DNA of 24,984 nucleotides, taken from a bacterium. GTDB taxonomy: Bacteria > Spirochaetota > JAHITG01. The translations under genes and the position numbers were made by a program. The notes beneath the pieces are model-generated. The model made no database searches. It saw nothing but the letters and a program-made list of their open reading frames with translations, and was not told the DNA's origin. Positions 7,679 through 16,326 of the stretch are shown here, one piece after another; position 1 is the first letter of the stretch; the number at the start of each line of letters is the position of its first letter. The stretch lies in contig JAQTRT010000008.1 of NCBI GenBank assembly GCA_028711675.1, forward strand, positions 1 to 24,984, written 5' to 3'.

Positions 7679-10600
7679 GGCAGTATGACCACCTTGAATT
7701 TATGGGTCGATTGGCTGTTCTTCACGATCCCTATCAGGGTCTCGCTTCCCAGGTTCTTCTCCTGGAACACTTTCCTCGGGCACAAAACAACATTATAATC
7801 GTATCTCTCAGCCTGCTCCGATCCCCAGATGAAGTTCCCGGTTATGTCATAAAGGTAAACGATCGTATCATCCGGGAATCCTTTGACCCGGTTATCTTCA
7901 TACACGGCAAACCTCATCTCGCTGTCCCTGTAAAGATAAAAGGGACTGGGGTAACTGATGGATTTTTTGATATTCTCGCTGACAGGCACATCGAATCCGG
8001 AAGAGGTCGTTTCAGGAGGCTGCGGCTGGCTGGGGGTCGGCGTTGATGCCCTGTAACAATAATGGGAAACGCAGTTGGAAACGCCGTTGGAATTCGTGAT
8101 CCAGAGCGTCACAAGATTGGTCCCGAGCGTGGCATAGGTATTGGTCACGCGCGCCAGGCCTGTGCTGAATCCCCGGTCTATCACGCTGTCGCCGTCAAGG
8201 TCCCAGGCATACCAGAGCGTATACCCCTGAGGATCCGAGGACGCGGTGGCATCGAACACCTTTGTGTAGGAGGTCACGTCAATGATGGAGAAGCGGGGTA
8301 TAGGATCCCTGTTGGTGGAGCGGCTCACGCAGACCTCAAGAGGCGGTACAGCCAGGGAATAGGTAAGCACTGCGTTCTTATAGAAATTCACGGTCATGGA
8401 TGTGTTGTTGGGATTGAATGCCGCGTAGATCACATCAGGCTTGCCGCCAATGCCGGCATTCGTAAAAACAGAATAGGAAGAAGAATCCGCGTAATAATCA
8501 ATACAGACTTTTCCTAATCCCTTCATGTTGCAGAGAAAGGAATAGATATCAGCCACGGAATTACCTCCTGCCTTGTCGTTGTCCAGGCCCGTCATATCGC
8601 TCCAGGGAGAGTGGTTGGTGAACTTGCCAAGCGCGCTGTCCGGGTCGAACAAGGACTGGTATTTCCAGACCACGTCATACCATTCATCCTCGGTGCCTCC
8701 GTGTTCCGTGATCATTTCATTGTAACTGTTCCTGGCATAAGAGGGCTGATAATTCAAATACATGGATGCGGGATTGACCGGCAGCCATTCTATACCGTGG
8801 ATGGCTATGGTATCTCCGGAGAACCAGAGGTTCTTATCGATCTTTCCGCCCCAAACAAGGGAAGTCATCAGGTTCTGGGCAGAATAAGAAGGATGGAAAT
8901 TCGATTTATCCTTATCGAACCAGTACTCGTCAATGGCTGAATTCTCGAGCACATACCCGAAAACACCAAGGTCGCGGTACGTGTTCTGGTGCGTGATGAG
9001 GCCCCAGAGATAGACCCCGGCCCAGAAATTCATGGCCTCGGAACTCGATTCCTGGTTATTGCCGTCATCGAACTGGGCATAGCCTGAAGCCCAGGAATGG
9101 CCTTCATAGATATCAAGGTAATTGAGGAACGCGTACATGGTATCAGCACGGTCAGGGCTGTTCACGTTGCGGATCAGGTGCTCGACCATCCAGCCGTAAT
9201 CCGTGATAAAAGCGGGATCAAAAATGGAAAGGAGCGCGGAGCTGTAGATAAAATAACCGTGGTGAAAATGATGGTCATTCAGCTGTTCCGTACCGTACGC
9301 GTAAGGAGTGCCCACCATGGTCCCCCAGTTGGCGAAATAACAGTAAAGAAGAGGCGGCGCTCCTCCGTCCGTAAACCAGTTGGCCAGCTCGTTATTTAAT
9401 GCTTTCTTGAAAAAATTCCTGGAATTCGTATCACCGATGGAATCGGCAATGGGAATGATATTGGCGCACCGGGCCAGGGATTTACCGGCAAAATACGTGT
9501 CCCCCACATAGAACGGATTCGGCAGGTTGTTGTTCACCACGTTGGAGAAATAGCTCACGTAGCTTTGGAGCCTGGACCTCCTGTAGCAGGACGTGAACGG
9601 TTCAGGTAAAAAAGGAAGTATGCCGTGGAACTTCTGGGTCGTGGAAAAGACCTTGCCGGAAAAGAGCTTCAGGTTCCCTCTGATGGTAGGATACTGGATA
9701 GATAAAAGGCTTGCCGAAGAATGTTTCCAGTGATGCGGGAAAAGGCAAATAAGCGGATTATCGCTGAATCCCGGACGCTTGAGCTCTGTGTCCATGGTAT
9801 AGGTAATGGCCATCTCGGAAGAGGCTTCGGTATAAGTCCAGTTCACTCTGGTATTGGTCACAAAGGCATAAGCAGCCTGGTAATAAGTATTAAGATCTTC
9901 CGGGGCTATGAGCACGGCAACGGCAAAATAATTGCCGTAATTGGTGATGGAAATCCTGTTAACGCTGGACATCCTGAATATCGTATTGGACCCTGCGAAC
10001 ACGGCATAATACCTGGTGCCTGACGTAAAAGCCAGGTAATCGTTGGTCACAGGCCGTGACGTGGAAAGCCCTGCATTGGTAAGGGATACCGTAAATGTCT
10101 TGCTGATGTTGGCGGAAAAATAAAAATCTTCTCTGGGTGTGTTCCTGGTCTGGACATAGAAGAAAGGCGACCCTTTGACCAGTGTGAACAGGTTCGTTTT
10201 TATCGTGCTGTCATCGACCTCCACACGTACGGTCCAGTCCGAGTACCCGTCAACCCTGGCCTTGACATTGGCCTGGTTCCAGCCCGATGCTTTCACATAA
10301 AGCCCCGGCGTGAACGGCGTAGTGATCACATAATCACGGTAGCCTGCATTGTAAAAAGTGCCTGAGCCGGGATACTGCACGGCCAGGCCGCACTGGTCTG
10401 CGCTGGTCCTGGTGAACTGATAAACCAGAGGCAAGGCTGCCAGATAATTACCAAGCCCGTTGTTCTTGTTCGTCAGGATGGAAGTCCACCAGTCGGCAAA
10501 AGGGAACGGCGCAGAAAGGTTCCCCGTATAATACTTCGGGGCGCCCACGGATATTATCGGTGTTCCGCCGGGGCCGGTATGATAGCTGCCCGCAGCGTAC

Positions 10601-10686
10601 AGACCGCCGGTCCGGATCGTGCACAAACCCGTGATGAATATAATACTTATCCGGAATATTTTATTATTCTTCATCAGATCAATCAT
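7675..10686 (-). CDS. Secreted GH81 endo-beta-1,3-glucanase with PKD and C-terminal sorting-like domain
   Basis: This 1003-residue enzyme should hydrolyse beta-1,3-glucans such as laminarin, curdlan or callose outside the cell. The N-terminus is a signal peptide; M5 (codon at 10674) is an equally good start, since neither ATG has a clear ribosome site. GH81 hallmarks are PFPFADWW near 60, DHHFHHGYF near 468, GHSWASG near 530, NQESSSEAMNFW near 543 and EHGGTEDEWYDVVW near 665. The Asp of DHHFH and the Glu residues of ESSSE are the family's catalytic region, and all are present. A PKD domain spans about 792-870 (DATASSDPQG, WDLDGD). After a Pro/Ser/Thr linker, residues from about 900 form a FlgD-like immunoglobulin domain (YLYDITGNFIW) ending in KFKVVILP, which resembles type IX-type sorting domains. 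It is the middle gene of a three-gene operon, 14 nt after the upstream gene. Confidence 0.93.
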   Translation of the reverse strand: MIDLMKNNKIFRISIIFITGLCTIRTGGLYAAGSYHTGPGGTPIISVGAPKYYTGNLSAPFPFADWWTSILTNKNNGLGNYLAALPLVYQFTRTSADQCGLAVQYPGSGTFYNAGYRDYVITTPFTPGLYVKASGWNQANVKARVDGYSDWTVRVEVDDSTIKTNLFTLVKGSPFFYVQTRNTPREDFYFSANISKTFTVSLTNAGLSTSRPVTNDYLAFTSGTRYYAVFAGSNTIFRMSSVNRISITNYGNYFAVAVLIAPEDLNTYYQAAYAFVTNTRVNWTYTEASSEMAITYTMDTELKRPGFSDNPLICLFPHHWKHSSASLLSIQYPTIRGNLKLFSGKVFSTTQKFHGILPFLPEPFTSCYRRSRLQSYVSYFSNVVNNNLPNPFYVGDTYFAGKSLARCANIIPIADSIGDTNSRNFFKKALNNELANWFTDGGAPPLLYCYFANWGTMVGTPYAYGTEQLNDHHFHHGYFIYSSALLSIFDPAFITDYGWMVEHLIRNVNSPDRADTMYAFLNYLDIYEGHSWASGYAQFDDGNNQESSSEAMNFWAGVYLWGLITHQNTYRDLGVFGYVLENSAIDEYWFDKDKSNFHPSYSAQNLMTSLVWGGKIDKNLWFSGDTIAIHGIEWLPVNPASMYLNYQPSYARNSYNEMITEHGGTEDEWYDVVWKYQSLFDPDSALGKFTNHSPWSDMTGLDNDKAGGNSVADIYSFLCNMKGLGKVCIDYYADSSSYSVFTNAGIGGKPDVIYAAFNPNNTSMTVNFYKNAVLTYSLAVPPLEVCVSRSTNRDPIPRFSIIDVTSYTKVFDATASSDPQGYTLWYAWDLDGDSVIDRGFSTGLARVTNTYATLGTNLVTLWITNSNGVSNCVSHYCYRASTPTPSQPQPPETTSSGFDVPVSENIKKSISYPSPFYLYRDSEMRFAVYEDNRVKGFPDDTIVYLYDITGNFIWGSEQAERYDYNVVLCPRKVFQEKNLGSETLIGIVKNSQSTHKFKVVILP

Positions 10687-10700
10687 GGCTCTTTTTTCCG

Positions 10701-11537
10701 TCAGTGCTCGTTCGTTTTAGGCGTATTCTCCTCTTTTAAAAAATCATCAAGCGGATCCGGATCTATGGCCTCTGCGGGAATCGGGATCACGGCTTTTTTC
10801 ACAGGTTCAAGCATCTTATCCGGCTCCATCCCCCGCTTTACTTCCTTTATCCCGGTCTGCTGACCCAGGCTGATATTGTATTTCAAAGAGACCACTTCAC
10901 CGGACAGGACCTTCCTCTTGCCGAAATACACGGCCAGGCTGTTCATCTTTTTATTGGTCTCTTTCCTGCTTTTCCAGAAACTGGATTTAAATGCCTGGTA
11001 ATCGCCTGGTTTGAACAGGATCCCGGCCTGGGGCGGGATCTCCAGCATCACGGAACGCTCCTTCCATCCCAGAGCCAGTTCAAAGGAATTGGAGGTAAAA
11101 GAAAAATTTTTTACGGGCTGTGCTATATCAAGGACTGCGCAGCATCCGATGGTACGTGCCTGATTGTTCCTGTTCCTGATCCTGTATTCCACGGTCAGGG
11201 AATCTTGCTGCAGATCCATGATCTGATTGATGTACAGGCCTTCCAGCCGGAAGAACGTATTGACGCCTGATCCTGTTAAGGCATCATTATCCCGTCCCGC
11301 ATCCCGATACAGGAAATAGTCCTTATTGCCGATGGTGATCAGGACGAACGAGGAAGGAGGATAACCGATGGACAGGAACGGCTTGTCCCGGACAGAAAGA
11401 TAATAGCCGGACGTGACCTTATCCAGCTTCAGTTCAAAAAGGCCGTTCCCCCATTTCTGATAGTTTCCTCCCGTGCACAGAGAGACCGCACACAGAAGGA
11501 TCACGATACTGAATATAAAACAGCCGGTTAAACGCAT
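10701..11537 (-). CDS. Exported protein of unknown function, first gene of GH81 operon
   Basis: The product has 278 residues and a signal peptide (about 1-23). The body is beta-rich and contains LTVEYRIRNRNNQARTIG followed by CCAVLDIAQP, a pattern seen in mutarotase-like or carbohydrate-active beta-sandwich proteins. I cannot assign a family. The C-terminal 50 residues are Pro/Glu/Lys rich and likely disordered. It is transcribed from a strong promoter with essentially no leader (11547-11574) and is followed 14 nt later by the GH81 gene, which suggests a role in glucan binding or cell-surface handling (inference from context only). Confidence 0.8.
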   Translation of the reverse strand: MRLTGCFIFSIVILLCAVSLCTGGNYQKWGNGLFELKLDKVTSGYYLSVRDKPFLSIGYPPSSFVLITIGNKDYFLYRDAGRDNDALTGSGVNTFFRLEGLYINQIMDLQQDSLTVEYRIRNRNNQARTIGCCAVLDIAQPVKNFSFTSNSFELALGWKERSVMLEIPPQAGILFKPGDYQAFKSSFWKSRKETNKKMNSLAVYFGKRKVLSGEVVSLKYNISLGQQTGIKEVKRGMEPDKMLEPVKKAVIPIPAEAIDPDPLDDFLKEENTPKTNEH

Positions 11538-11546
11538 ATAGTATAT

Positions 11547-11574
11547 AATATAACGGGAAAAAGTTGATTGTCAA
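11547..11574 (-). promoter_or_regulatory. Promoter of the GH81 operon, leaderless type
   Basis: On the minus strand, consensus TTGACA (11569-11574), 16 nt and TATATT (11547-11552) end 9 nt before the ATG at 11537. Transcription would start at or within a few nt of the start codon, and no Shine-Dalgarno is possible. The rest of the 230-nt divergent gap to 11767 is AT rich. It contains a short dyad (11706-11710 with 11715-11719) and a weak TGGAAA-N16-TATATC that may serve the GH-A gene. Confidence 0.7.
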
Positions 11575-11767
11575 TGAAAACGATTGAATGCATAAAAATA
11601 GATATTACAGATCATTATTATAAAAACAAACACAACAAATGACACGATCATGAAACGATTAATAAAAGTATGGCCTTCCTTCATGCAATGTATTAAATAT
11701 AAATTAATGGAAATCCATTTTAAAACTTATATATCTGAAGAATTAAAATAGTAAAAGGACGGAGATC

Positions 11768-13048
11768 ATGAAAAAGATCCTGATGTCGTTTATTTTGTGT
11801 GCTCTTGTTTTTCAGTCTGTATTTCTTACGGCCGGAAATAAAGTGAAGATCGTAAAACAGGAAAACCGGTACAAACTCTTGGTCAATGACAAAGAAACCT
11901 TCATTTACGGCGCAGGGTGCGGCCTGGGGACAGGCCGGGAGAAGGAAGATTATCTGCTCATGGCTAAAGAGATGGGCGCGAACTGCGTCAGGACCTGGGG
12001 CATTGACCAGGGCACCCGGGAATACCTGGACCGGGCCCGGGAGCTCGGGCTCTGGGTCAGCGCAGGCCTCTGGCTCAACCCTGTTTATGAGAACAAGAAA
12101 TGCAGTTATATCACGGACACGGAGTACAGGACCAATGTCAGGAAAGAGGTCCTTGATTATATCAGACAATACAAGGACCACCCGGCCATTCTTTTCTGGA
12201 ACGTGGGCAATGAGGTCTTTGCCTTTACCAGGGATGTACCGGAAAAAGAGGCGTTCGCCGTGTTCCTCAACGGCTTGATCAAAGATATCAAAAAAATAGA
12301 CCAGGGCCATCCTGTGTTATACACATCAGCCGGGACAGCCGGACTGGACTATATCATCCGTTCTGTACCTGAACTGGATATCTTCGGCATGAACCTGTAC
12401 GGCGGCATCTCGCACTCCTTTTACCAGTGTAAAAAAAAGAACCTGAACAGACCCGTCCTCATCACGGAATTCGGCATTACTTTTACCTGGGACTGCATGA
12501 AGGACATCAATCAGCTGGCCGTGGAACCGCCTGACCAGGCCAAGGCTGCCCTGTTCAGGAATCGGTACAGAGAGATCATCCGGTACAAGGATGACTGTAT
12601 CGGTGTATTTGCCTTTCATCTGGGTGAAACAACCCAGGACTCCCTTACCTGGTGGAATTTTAATTTTAAAAAATACAGGCTGGCCGGCTGGTATGAGCTC
12701 AGAAAACTATACACAGGCCAAAAAAATATTTCCCTGCCTGTGATAAAAACCCTGAAAGTTTCCAAGCAGAAAAACCTTTTACCCGGGGAATGGATCGACG
12801 CCTCAGTGGAACTGGACAACACGAACCCGGATCAGTTCCAGTACCAATACTTCTGTTCCACTACCAGGATGAACATTTATCAGTATTATGTCAATACAAA
12901 TATCGGAATAAACGTGAAGGGATCAGGGAAGAAGGTCAGGATACAGGTCCCGGAAAAAGCCGGCTTGTACAGGCTCCATGTCCTGGTACATGACCAGAAT
13001 ACTAACGGAGCTGTCCAGAATGTATCCTTAAAAGTGAAAAAAAAATAA
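11768..13048 (+). CDS. Secreted clan GH-A glycoside hydrolase (GH2 TIM-barrel-like)
   Basis: The product has 426 residues with a signal peptide (1-22). Residues about 35-320 form a (beta/alpha)8 barrel like the catalytic domain of GH2 and its relatives: MGANCVRTWGIDQGTREYLD, then FWNVGNEV with N148-E149 (acid/base) and PVLITEFGI with E234 (nucleophile). The N-E pair and strand-7 Glu are diagnostic of clan GH-A retaining enzymes; both carboxylates are present. About 100 C-terminal residues form an extra beta-sandwich-like domain (ASVELDNTNPDQ to the end). A Shine-Dalgarno (AAGGACGGAG) precedes the ATG. It is divergent from the GH81 operon, which suggests a second beta-glucan enzyme; the exact family and linkage cannot be told from motifs alone. 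Confidence 0.85.
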   Translation: MKKILMSFILCALVFQSVFLTAGNKVKIVKQENRYKLLVNDKETFIYGAGCGLGTGREKEDYLLMAKEMGANCVRTWGIDQGTREYLDRARELGLWVSAGLWLNPVYENKKCSYITDTEYRTNVRKEVLDYIRQYKDHPAILFWNVGNEVFAFTRDVPEKEAFAVFLNGLIKDIKKIDQGHPVLYTSAGTAGLDYIIRSVPELDIFGMNLYGGISHSFYQCKKKNLNRPVLITEFGITFTWDCMKDINQLAVEPPDQAKAALFRNRYREIIRYKDDCIGVFAFHLGETTQDSLTWWNFNFKKYRLAGWYELRKLYTGQKNISLPVIKTLKVSKQKNLLPGEWIDASVELDNTNPDQFQYQYFCSTTRMNIYQYYVNTNIGINVKGSGKKVRIQVPEKAGLYRLHVLVHDQNTNGAVQNVSLKVKKK

Positions 13049-13060
13049 ATCCAATCCTGC

Positions 13061-13918
13061 TCAATCAGCGAAGATATAAACGGATTCGGGATAATACCTC
13101 ACGCGGCCGCCTTTAAAGCACCACATGAGATGGGAATAAAGCAGCTTGTTCTTGGCCTTCAGGCTCATCTTTTCCTTTAAGATGATCAGGTTGATATCCA
13201 CGCGGAGCGGACGGCAGGGGATCAGATGCCTCGTGCTCTTGCGCGGAAAGATCTTGCCTGTCAGCGTCCTGTGGATGATATCCTCTTTGGTGAAGACCGG
13301 CCGGTACAGGATCGCGTCGCCTTTTAATGTAAGAAAATTGGAATCCGAGGTCACTTCCGGCACATACTGGGTCCGGATGTTCCTGTTGTCAAAATAATTC
13401 TCAACCCTCTGGACAGCCGAGATCACCACGTCCAGATATTTATTATGGGGAATACGGTCAAGCTTGTTATCACGCAGGATTACCGCATACTGGTTTTTCT
13501 TCCGGTCCCTCAGCCCGAACAGGACTTTCCTCTCCTGCACCAGCTTCTGAAGGCGGACCCTCTGGCTCTCTTTCCTGATGATATAATTCCTGGAAAAAAG
13601 GCTCTTCAGCACCTCAGGCACATTGAAACTGCCGAAGACAATGGCATCCCACCCGCACAGTTTGATCTCCTCGTTAAAGTAATCCACTTCATACACCATG
13701 ATATCCTGGTACCCTAAATGCCGGAGCGCCTCCACCCTGTGCATGCCGTCCAGAACGATATATTTATCCCTGGCCTTGTGGACCACGATGGGGTTCTTCT
13801 GGATACCCGCCTCCTCCATATACGTTCCCAGGTTATGGACCCAGCGGCCTACGACACGTTCATGCACAAGTATGTTCTTCAGCGGGATGATCCTGATCTT
13901 CCTGATGATCTCTTCCAT
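13061..13918 (-). CDS. ParB/sulfiredoxin-fold protein, possible free-serine kinase (SerK/SbnI-like)
   Basis: The product has 285 residues. The N-terminal domain has the ParB/Srx signature: HE20R in the first loop, PIVV at 43-46 and VLDGMHRVEAL with D57, H60 and R61. A long C-terminal region follows, ending GRVRYYPESVYIFAD. There is no ParB-type helix-turn-helix, and no parA is nearby. The combination of an early HE motif, DG-x-HR and a GxRxYPEPVxxF-like end matches the free-serine kinases of this fold (archaeal SerK and staphylococcal SbnI), which phosphorylate L-serine to O-phosphoserine. The assignment is by motif resemblance. It converges on the GH-A gene with only a 12-nt gap. A Shine-Dalgarno-like GAGGAA lies about 12 nt upstream of the ATG. 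Confidence 0.6.
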   Translation of the reverse strand: MEEIIRKIRIIPLKNILVHERVVGRWVHNLGTYMEEAGIQKNPIVVHKARDKYIVLDGMHRVEALRHLGYQDIMVYEVDYFNEEIKLCGWDAIVFGSFNVPEVLKSLFSRNYIIRKESQRVRLQKLVQERKVLFGLRDRKKNQYAVILRDNKLDRIPHNKYLDVVISAVQRVENYFDNRNIRTQYVPEVTSDSNFLTLKGDAILYRPVFTKEDIIHRTLTGKIFPRKSTRHLIPCRPLRVDINLIILKEKMSLKAKNKLLYSHLMWCFKGGRVRYYPESVYIFAD

Positions 13919-13984
13919 ATATTGACCTGTTCCTCTCTTATAATTAAAATATCGGCCCGATTCCCCTGAAATCTTAAAAATAAT

Positions 13985-14012
13985 TTGCCTTTATATTTAA
14001 AACCGATAATAA
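13985..14012 (+). promoter_or_regulatory. pfkA promoter, leaderless type
   Basis: TTGCCT (13985-13990), 16 nt and TAATAA (14007-14012) end 7 nt before the pfkA ATG at 14020. No Shine-Dalgarno is present. The spacing predicts initiation at or next to the ATG. Confidence 0.6.
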
Positions 14013-14019
14013 TTCCTTA

Positions 14020-15003
14020 ATGAAAAACAAAACACAAAAAAGGATCGGCCTGCTCACATCAGGCGGTGATTCAAGCGGGATGAACGCCTGCATCCGGGCT
14101 GTTGTCCGTACAGCTGTTTTTCAGGGTCACAGGATCTACGGTATCTATAAAGGTTATCAAGGCCTTCTGGATAACCTGATAAAGGAAATGAGCCCCCGGA
14201 ACGTGGGCGGCATCATCAATACAGGCGGTACCATTCTCCAGACCTCACGCTGCAAGGAATTCTTCACCGCCAGCGGCAGGAAAAGAGCTTTTGAGAACAT
14301 GAAGCAGCACGGGATCAATGCCCTGATCGTGATCGGCGGTGACGGGTCCTTCCACGGACTGCATAAGATGATAAAAGAGTTCAGGATCCAGGGCATCGGC
14401 CTGCCGGGGACCATCGATAATGATTTGTACGGTACGGATTTCACCATTGGCTTTGATACAGCTATCAACACGGCCATGGAAGCCATCGACAAGATCAGGG
14501 ATACGGCCACGTCCCATTCCCGGCTCTTCATCGTCGAGGTCATGGGCAGGGACAGCGGATATCTGGCCCAGTATTGCGGCATCGCCGGCGGCGCAGAAGA
14601 TATCCTGATCCCTGAAAAGAAGGATGACATCAGAAAGATAGCGCAGAAACTTGAAGCGGGATTTCATAAAGGGAAAAAGAGCAGCATCCTTGTTGTATCC
14701 GAAGGGGATGAGACAGGTAATGCTTTTGAGATCAAGGAACAGATCCGGAAACTGGTTGACTGGGAGATCCGTGTCTCCATCCTGGGCCACATACAACGCG
14801 GCGGTTCGCCTTCTGCCGTGGACCGGTTCCTGGCCACGAGAATGGGCTTTGAATCCGTTATAGCCGTCAATGAAGGCCGGACCGATAAGATGGTCGGCAT
14901 CGTAAATAATCAGATCAAACTGACTCCGCTGGAGCAGACCTGGACCAGGAAGAAAAAGATCGACCTGGCCTTTTATAAGATGATCGATGCGCTTTCGATC
15001 TGA
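14020..15003 (+). CDS. pfkA: 6-phosphofructokinase, ATP-dependent type
   Basis: This 327-residue protein catalyses phosphorylation of fructose 6-phosphate to the 1,6-bisphosphate, the committed step of glycolysis. Motifs are LLTSGGDSSGMN (nucleotide loop), IGGDGS near 108, PGTIDND near 129, MGRDSGYLA near 174 and ILGHIQRGGSP near 253. Gly rather than Asp after GGD favours ATP over pyrophosphate as phosphoryl donor. The TIDND catalytic Asp is present. The length is close to E. coli PfkA (320). The start is fixed by the abutting promoter. The small membrane-protein gene follows 37 nt later and is probably cotranscribed. Confidence 0.96.
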   Translation: MKNKTQKRIGLLTSGGDSSGMNACIRAVVRTAVFQGHRIYGIYKGYQGLLDNLIKEMSPRNVGGIINTGGTILQTSRCKEFFTASGRKRAFENMKQHGINALIVIGGDGSFHGLHKMIKEFRIQGIGLPGTIDNDLYGTDFTIGFDTAINTAMEAIDKIRDTATSHSRLFIVEVMGRDSGYLAQYCGIAGGAEDILIPEKKDDIRKIAQKLEAGFHKGKKSSILVVSEGDETGNAFEIKEQIRKLVDWEIRVSILGHIQRGGSPSAVDRFLATRMGFESVIAVNEGRTDKMVGIVNNQIKLTPLEQTWTRKKKIDLAFYKMIDALSI

Positions 15004-15040
15004 TGGGGAAAACCGGAAACATCACGAAGGAAGGAAACTT

Positions 15041-15532
15041 ATGCTCGGGCAATTTGTCCATTATCTGAAGAACTTTCATCTGTCCGGCGAGCTCATCACC
15101 CTGCTGGTGAGCATGATGCCCATCTTTGAGCTGAGAGGCGGTATCCCCCTGGGTGTCTTACAGTTCAAGATACCTTTGATGAAAGCTTTCCTTATCTCAT
15201 TCCTGGGCAATATCCTTCCCATCCTCCCTATCATGTATTTCCTCGATCCTATCCGTAAACTTTTATCCAGGATCCCTCTTTTTAAAAAATTCTTTGGCTG
15301 GCTGTACGCACGCGCCTATAAAAAAGGCGAAGAGGTCATGAAATACGGCGCCATCGGCCTGGCTATCTTTGTGGCCATTCCCCTGCCCATAACAGGAGCC
15401 TGGACCGGCGCTTTGATCGCCCTTATTTTCAGCGTGAAACGGAGATACGCTTTCCCGTCGATCATCCTGGGAGTATTGGGGGCCGGCATCATCGTCTCTG
15501 CTTTCACCGCTCTCTTTAACCGGTTCCTTTGA
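15041..15532 (+). CDS. Small multidrug-export family membrane protein (PF06695-like)
   Basis: The product has 163 residues with about four hydrophobic segments. The pattern PIFELRGGIPLGV, the NILPILPI helix, and AIPLPITGAWTGALIA near 122 are characteristic of the sm_multidrug_ex/COG2426 family, whose transport substrate is not established. I chose the ATG at 15041 because AAGGAA lies just upstream and the family start aligns there; an in-frame extension back to 14987 would overlap pfkA and add hydrophilic residues without similarity. It probably shares the pfkA promoter. No terminator is seen before the mazG promoter. Confidence 0.85.
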   Translation: MLGQFVHYLKNFHLSGELITLLVSMMPIFELRGGIPLGVLQFKIPLMKAFLISFLGNILPILPIMYFLDPIRKLLSRIPLFKKFFGWLYARAYKKGEEVMKYGAIGLAIFVAIPLPITGAWTGALIALIFSVKRRYAFPSIILGVLGAGIIVSAFTALFNRFL

Positions 15533-15568
15533 TCCAAAAAGACCCTGCTTTGATTTCCTTAATTTGAC

Positions 15569-15596
15569 TTGAAAACGGTTTTAATCCTGTTATTAT
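15569..15596 (+). promoter_or_regulatory. mazG promoter, leaderless type
   Basis: TTGAAA (15569-15574), 16 nt and TATTAT (15591-15596) end 5 nt before the ATG at 15602. The upstream in-frame codons from 15569 are this promoter, not coding sequence. Confidence 0.6.
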
Positions 15597-15601
15597 TAAC
15601 C

Positions 15602-16300
15602 ATGCAAAAAAGTTTTTACGGTCTGGTTAAAATAGTGGAACGTCTGCGCGGCAGGAACGGATGTTCCTGGGACAGGAAACAAACCCTGAAAAGCATACGG
15701 GAGAATATCATTGAAGAAGCATACGAAACTGTTGACGCCATCAACAGGAACGACTACCACGAGCTGAGGACAGAGGCCGGCGATCTTTTACTTCAAGCTG
15801 TCTTTATCTCCCAGCTGGCCGGGGAAAAAGGGAAATTCACGATCAAGGACGTATTGGACAGCCTGGCGGCAAAGCTCATCCGCCGTCACCCCCATATTTT
15901 CAACAATGTCAAGGTGAAGAACGACAAGGAACTGCTGCGCAACTGGGAGAACATCAAGCAGGCTGAAAAAAGCCGAAAATCCAGAAAAGACATATTCAGT
16001 AATGTGCCGGATATTCTGCCTGCCCTGTTAAAGGCAAAAAAAGTACAGAGCAAACTGGAACGCCTCGGCGCGATCCTCGATACGCCCGCTGTTTCCCTGC
16101 GTAAGATCTCCCAAAGTCTGAAAAAAATGCGCACTGCCGTTATTCATAAAAAAAAGAACACGGTCAAACAGGAACTGGCTGAGACCCTTTTCAGCCTTAT
16201 CCATATCGCCCGGTCCTTTGACATCAATGCTGAGGAAGCGTTGAACAAAAGGACCAGGATGTTCACCCGGCAGCCTTATTCCCGTCATTTCCGAACGTAA
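15602..16300 (+). CDS. mazG: MazG-type nucleoside triphosphate pyrophosphohydrolase
   Basis: The product has 232 residues. MazG hydrolyses NTPs/dNTPs to the monophosphate and pyrophosphate, cleaning the nucleotide pool and modulating alarmone signalling. The N-terminal MazG domain carries GCSWDRKQTLKSIREN, the metal-binding EEAYE and EAGDLLLQ acids, and RRHPHIFNN. The second MazG domain keeps the scaffold (LLKAKKVQSKLERLG; LFSLIHIAR) but the usual KV-x-EE is KISQS and the usual ELGDLLF is ELAETLF, so its acidic metal ligands are largely lost. The start at 15602 is set by the abutting promoter and family alignment. The Memo gene follows 26 nt later with a strong ribosome site and is probably in the same operon. 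Confidence 0.88.
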   Translation: MQKSFYGLVKIVERLRGRNGCSWDRKQTLKSIRENIIEEAYETVDAINRNDYHELRTEAGDLLLQAVFISQLAGEKGKFTIKDVLDSLAAKLIRRHPHIFNNVKVKNDKELLRNWENIKQAEKSRKSRKDIFSNVPDILPALLKAKKVQSKLERLGAILDTPAVSLRKISQSLKKMRTAVIHKKKNTVKQELAETLFSLIHIARSFDINAEEALNKRTRMFTRQPYSRHFRT

Positions 16301-16326
16301 TCCCGGGCAAGAACAAGGAGGAGGTT

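Noticed and set aside
11720..12310. A 196-codon minus-strand frame opposite the GH-A gene.
   Set aside because: It overlaps the conserved signal peptide and barrel of the GH-A gene and shows no protein motif.
14987..15040. N-terminal extension of the small membrane protein from 14987.
   Set aside because: It would overlap pfkA, lacks a ribosome site and precedes the well-placed AAGGAA and ATG at 15041.
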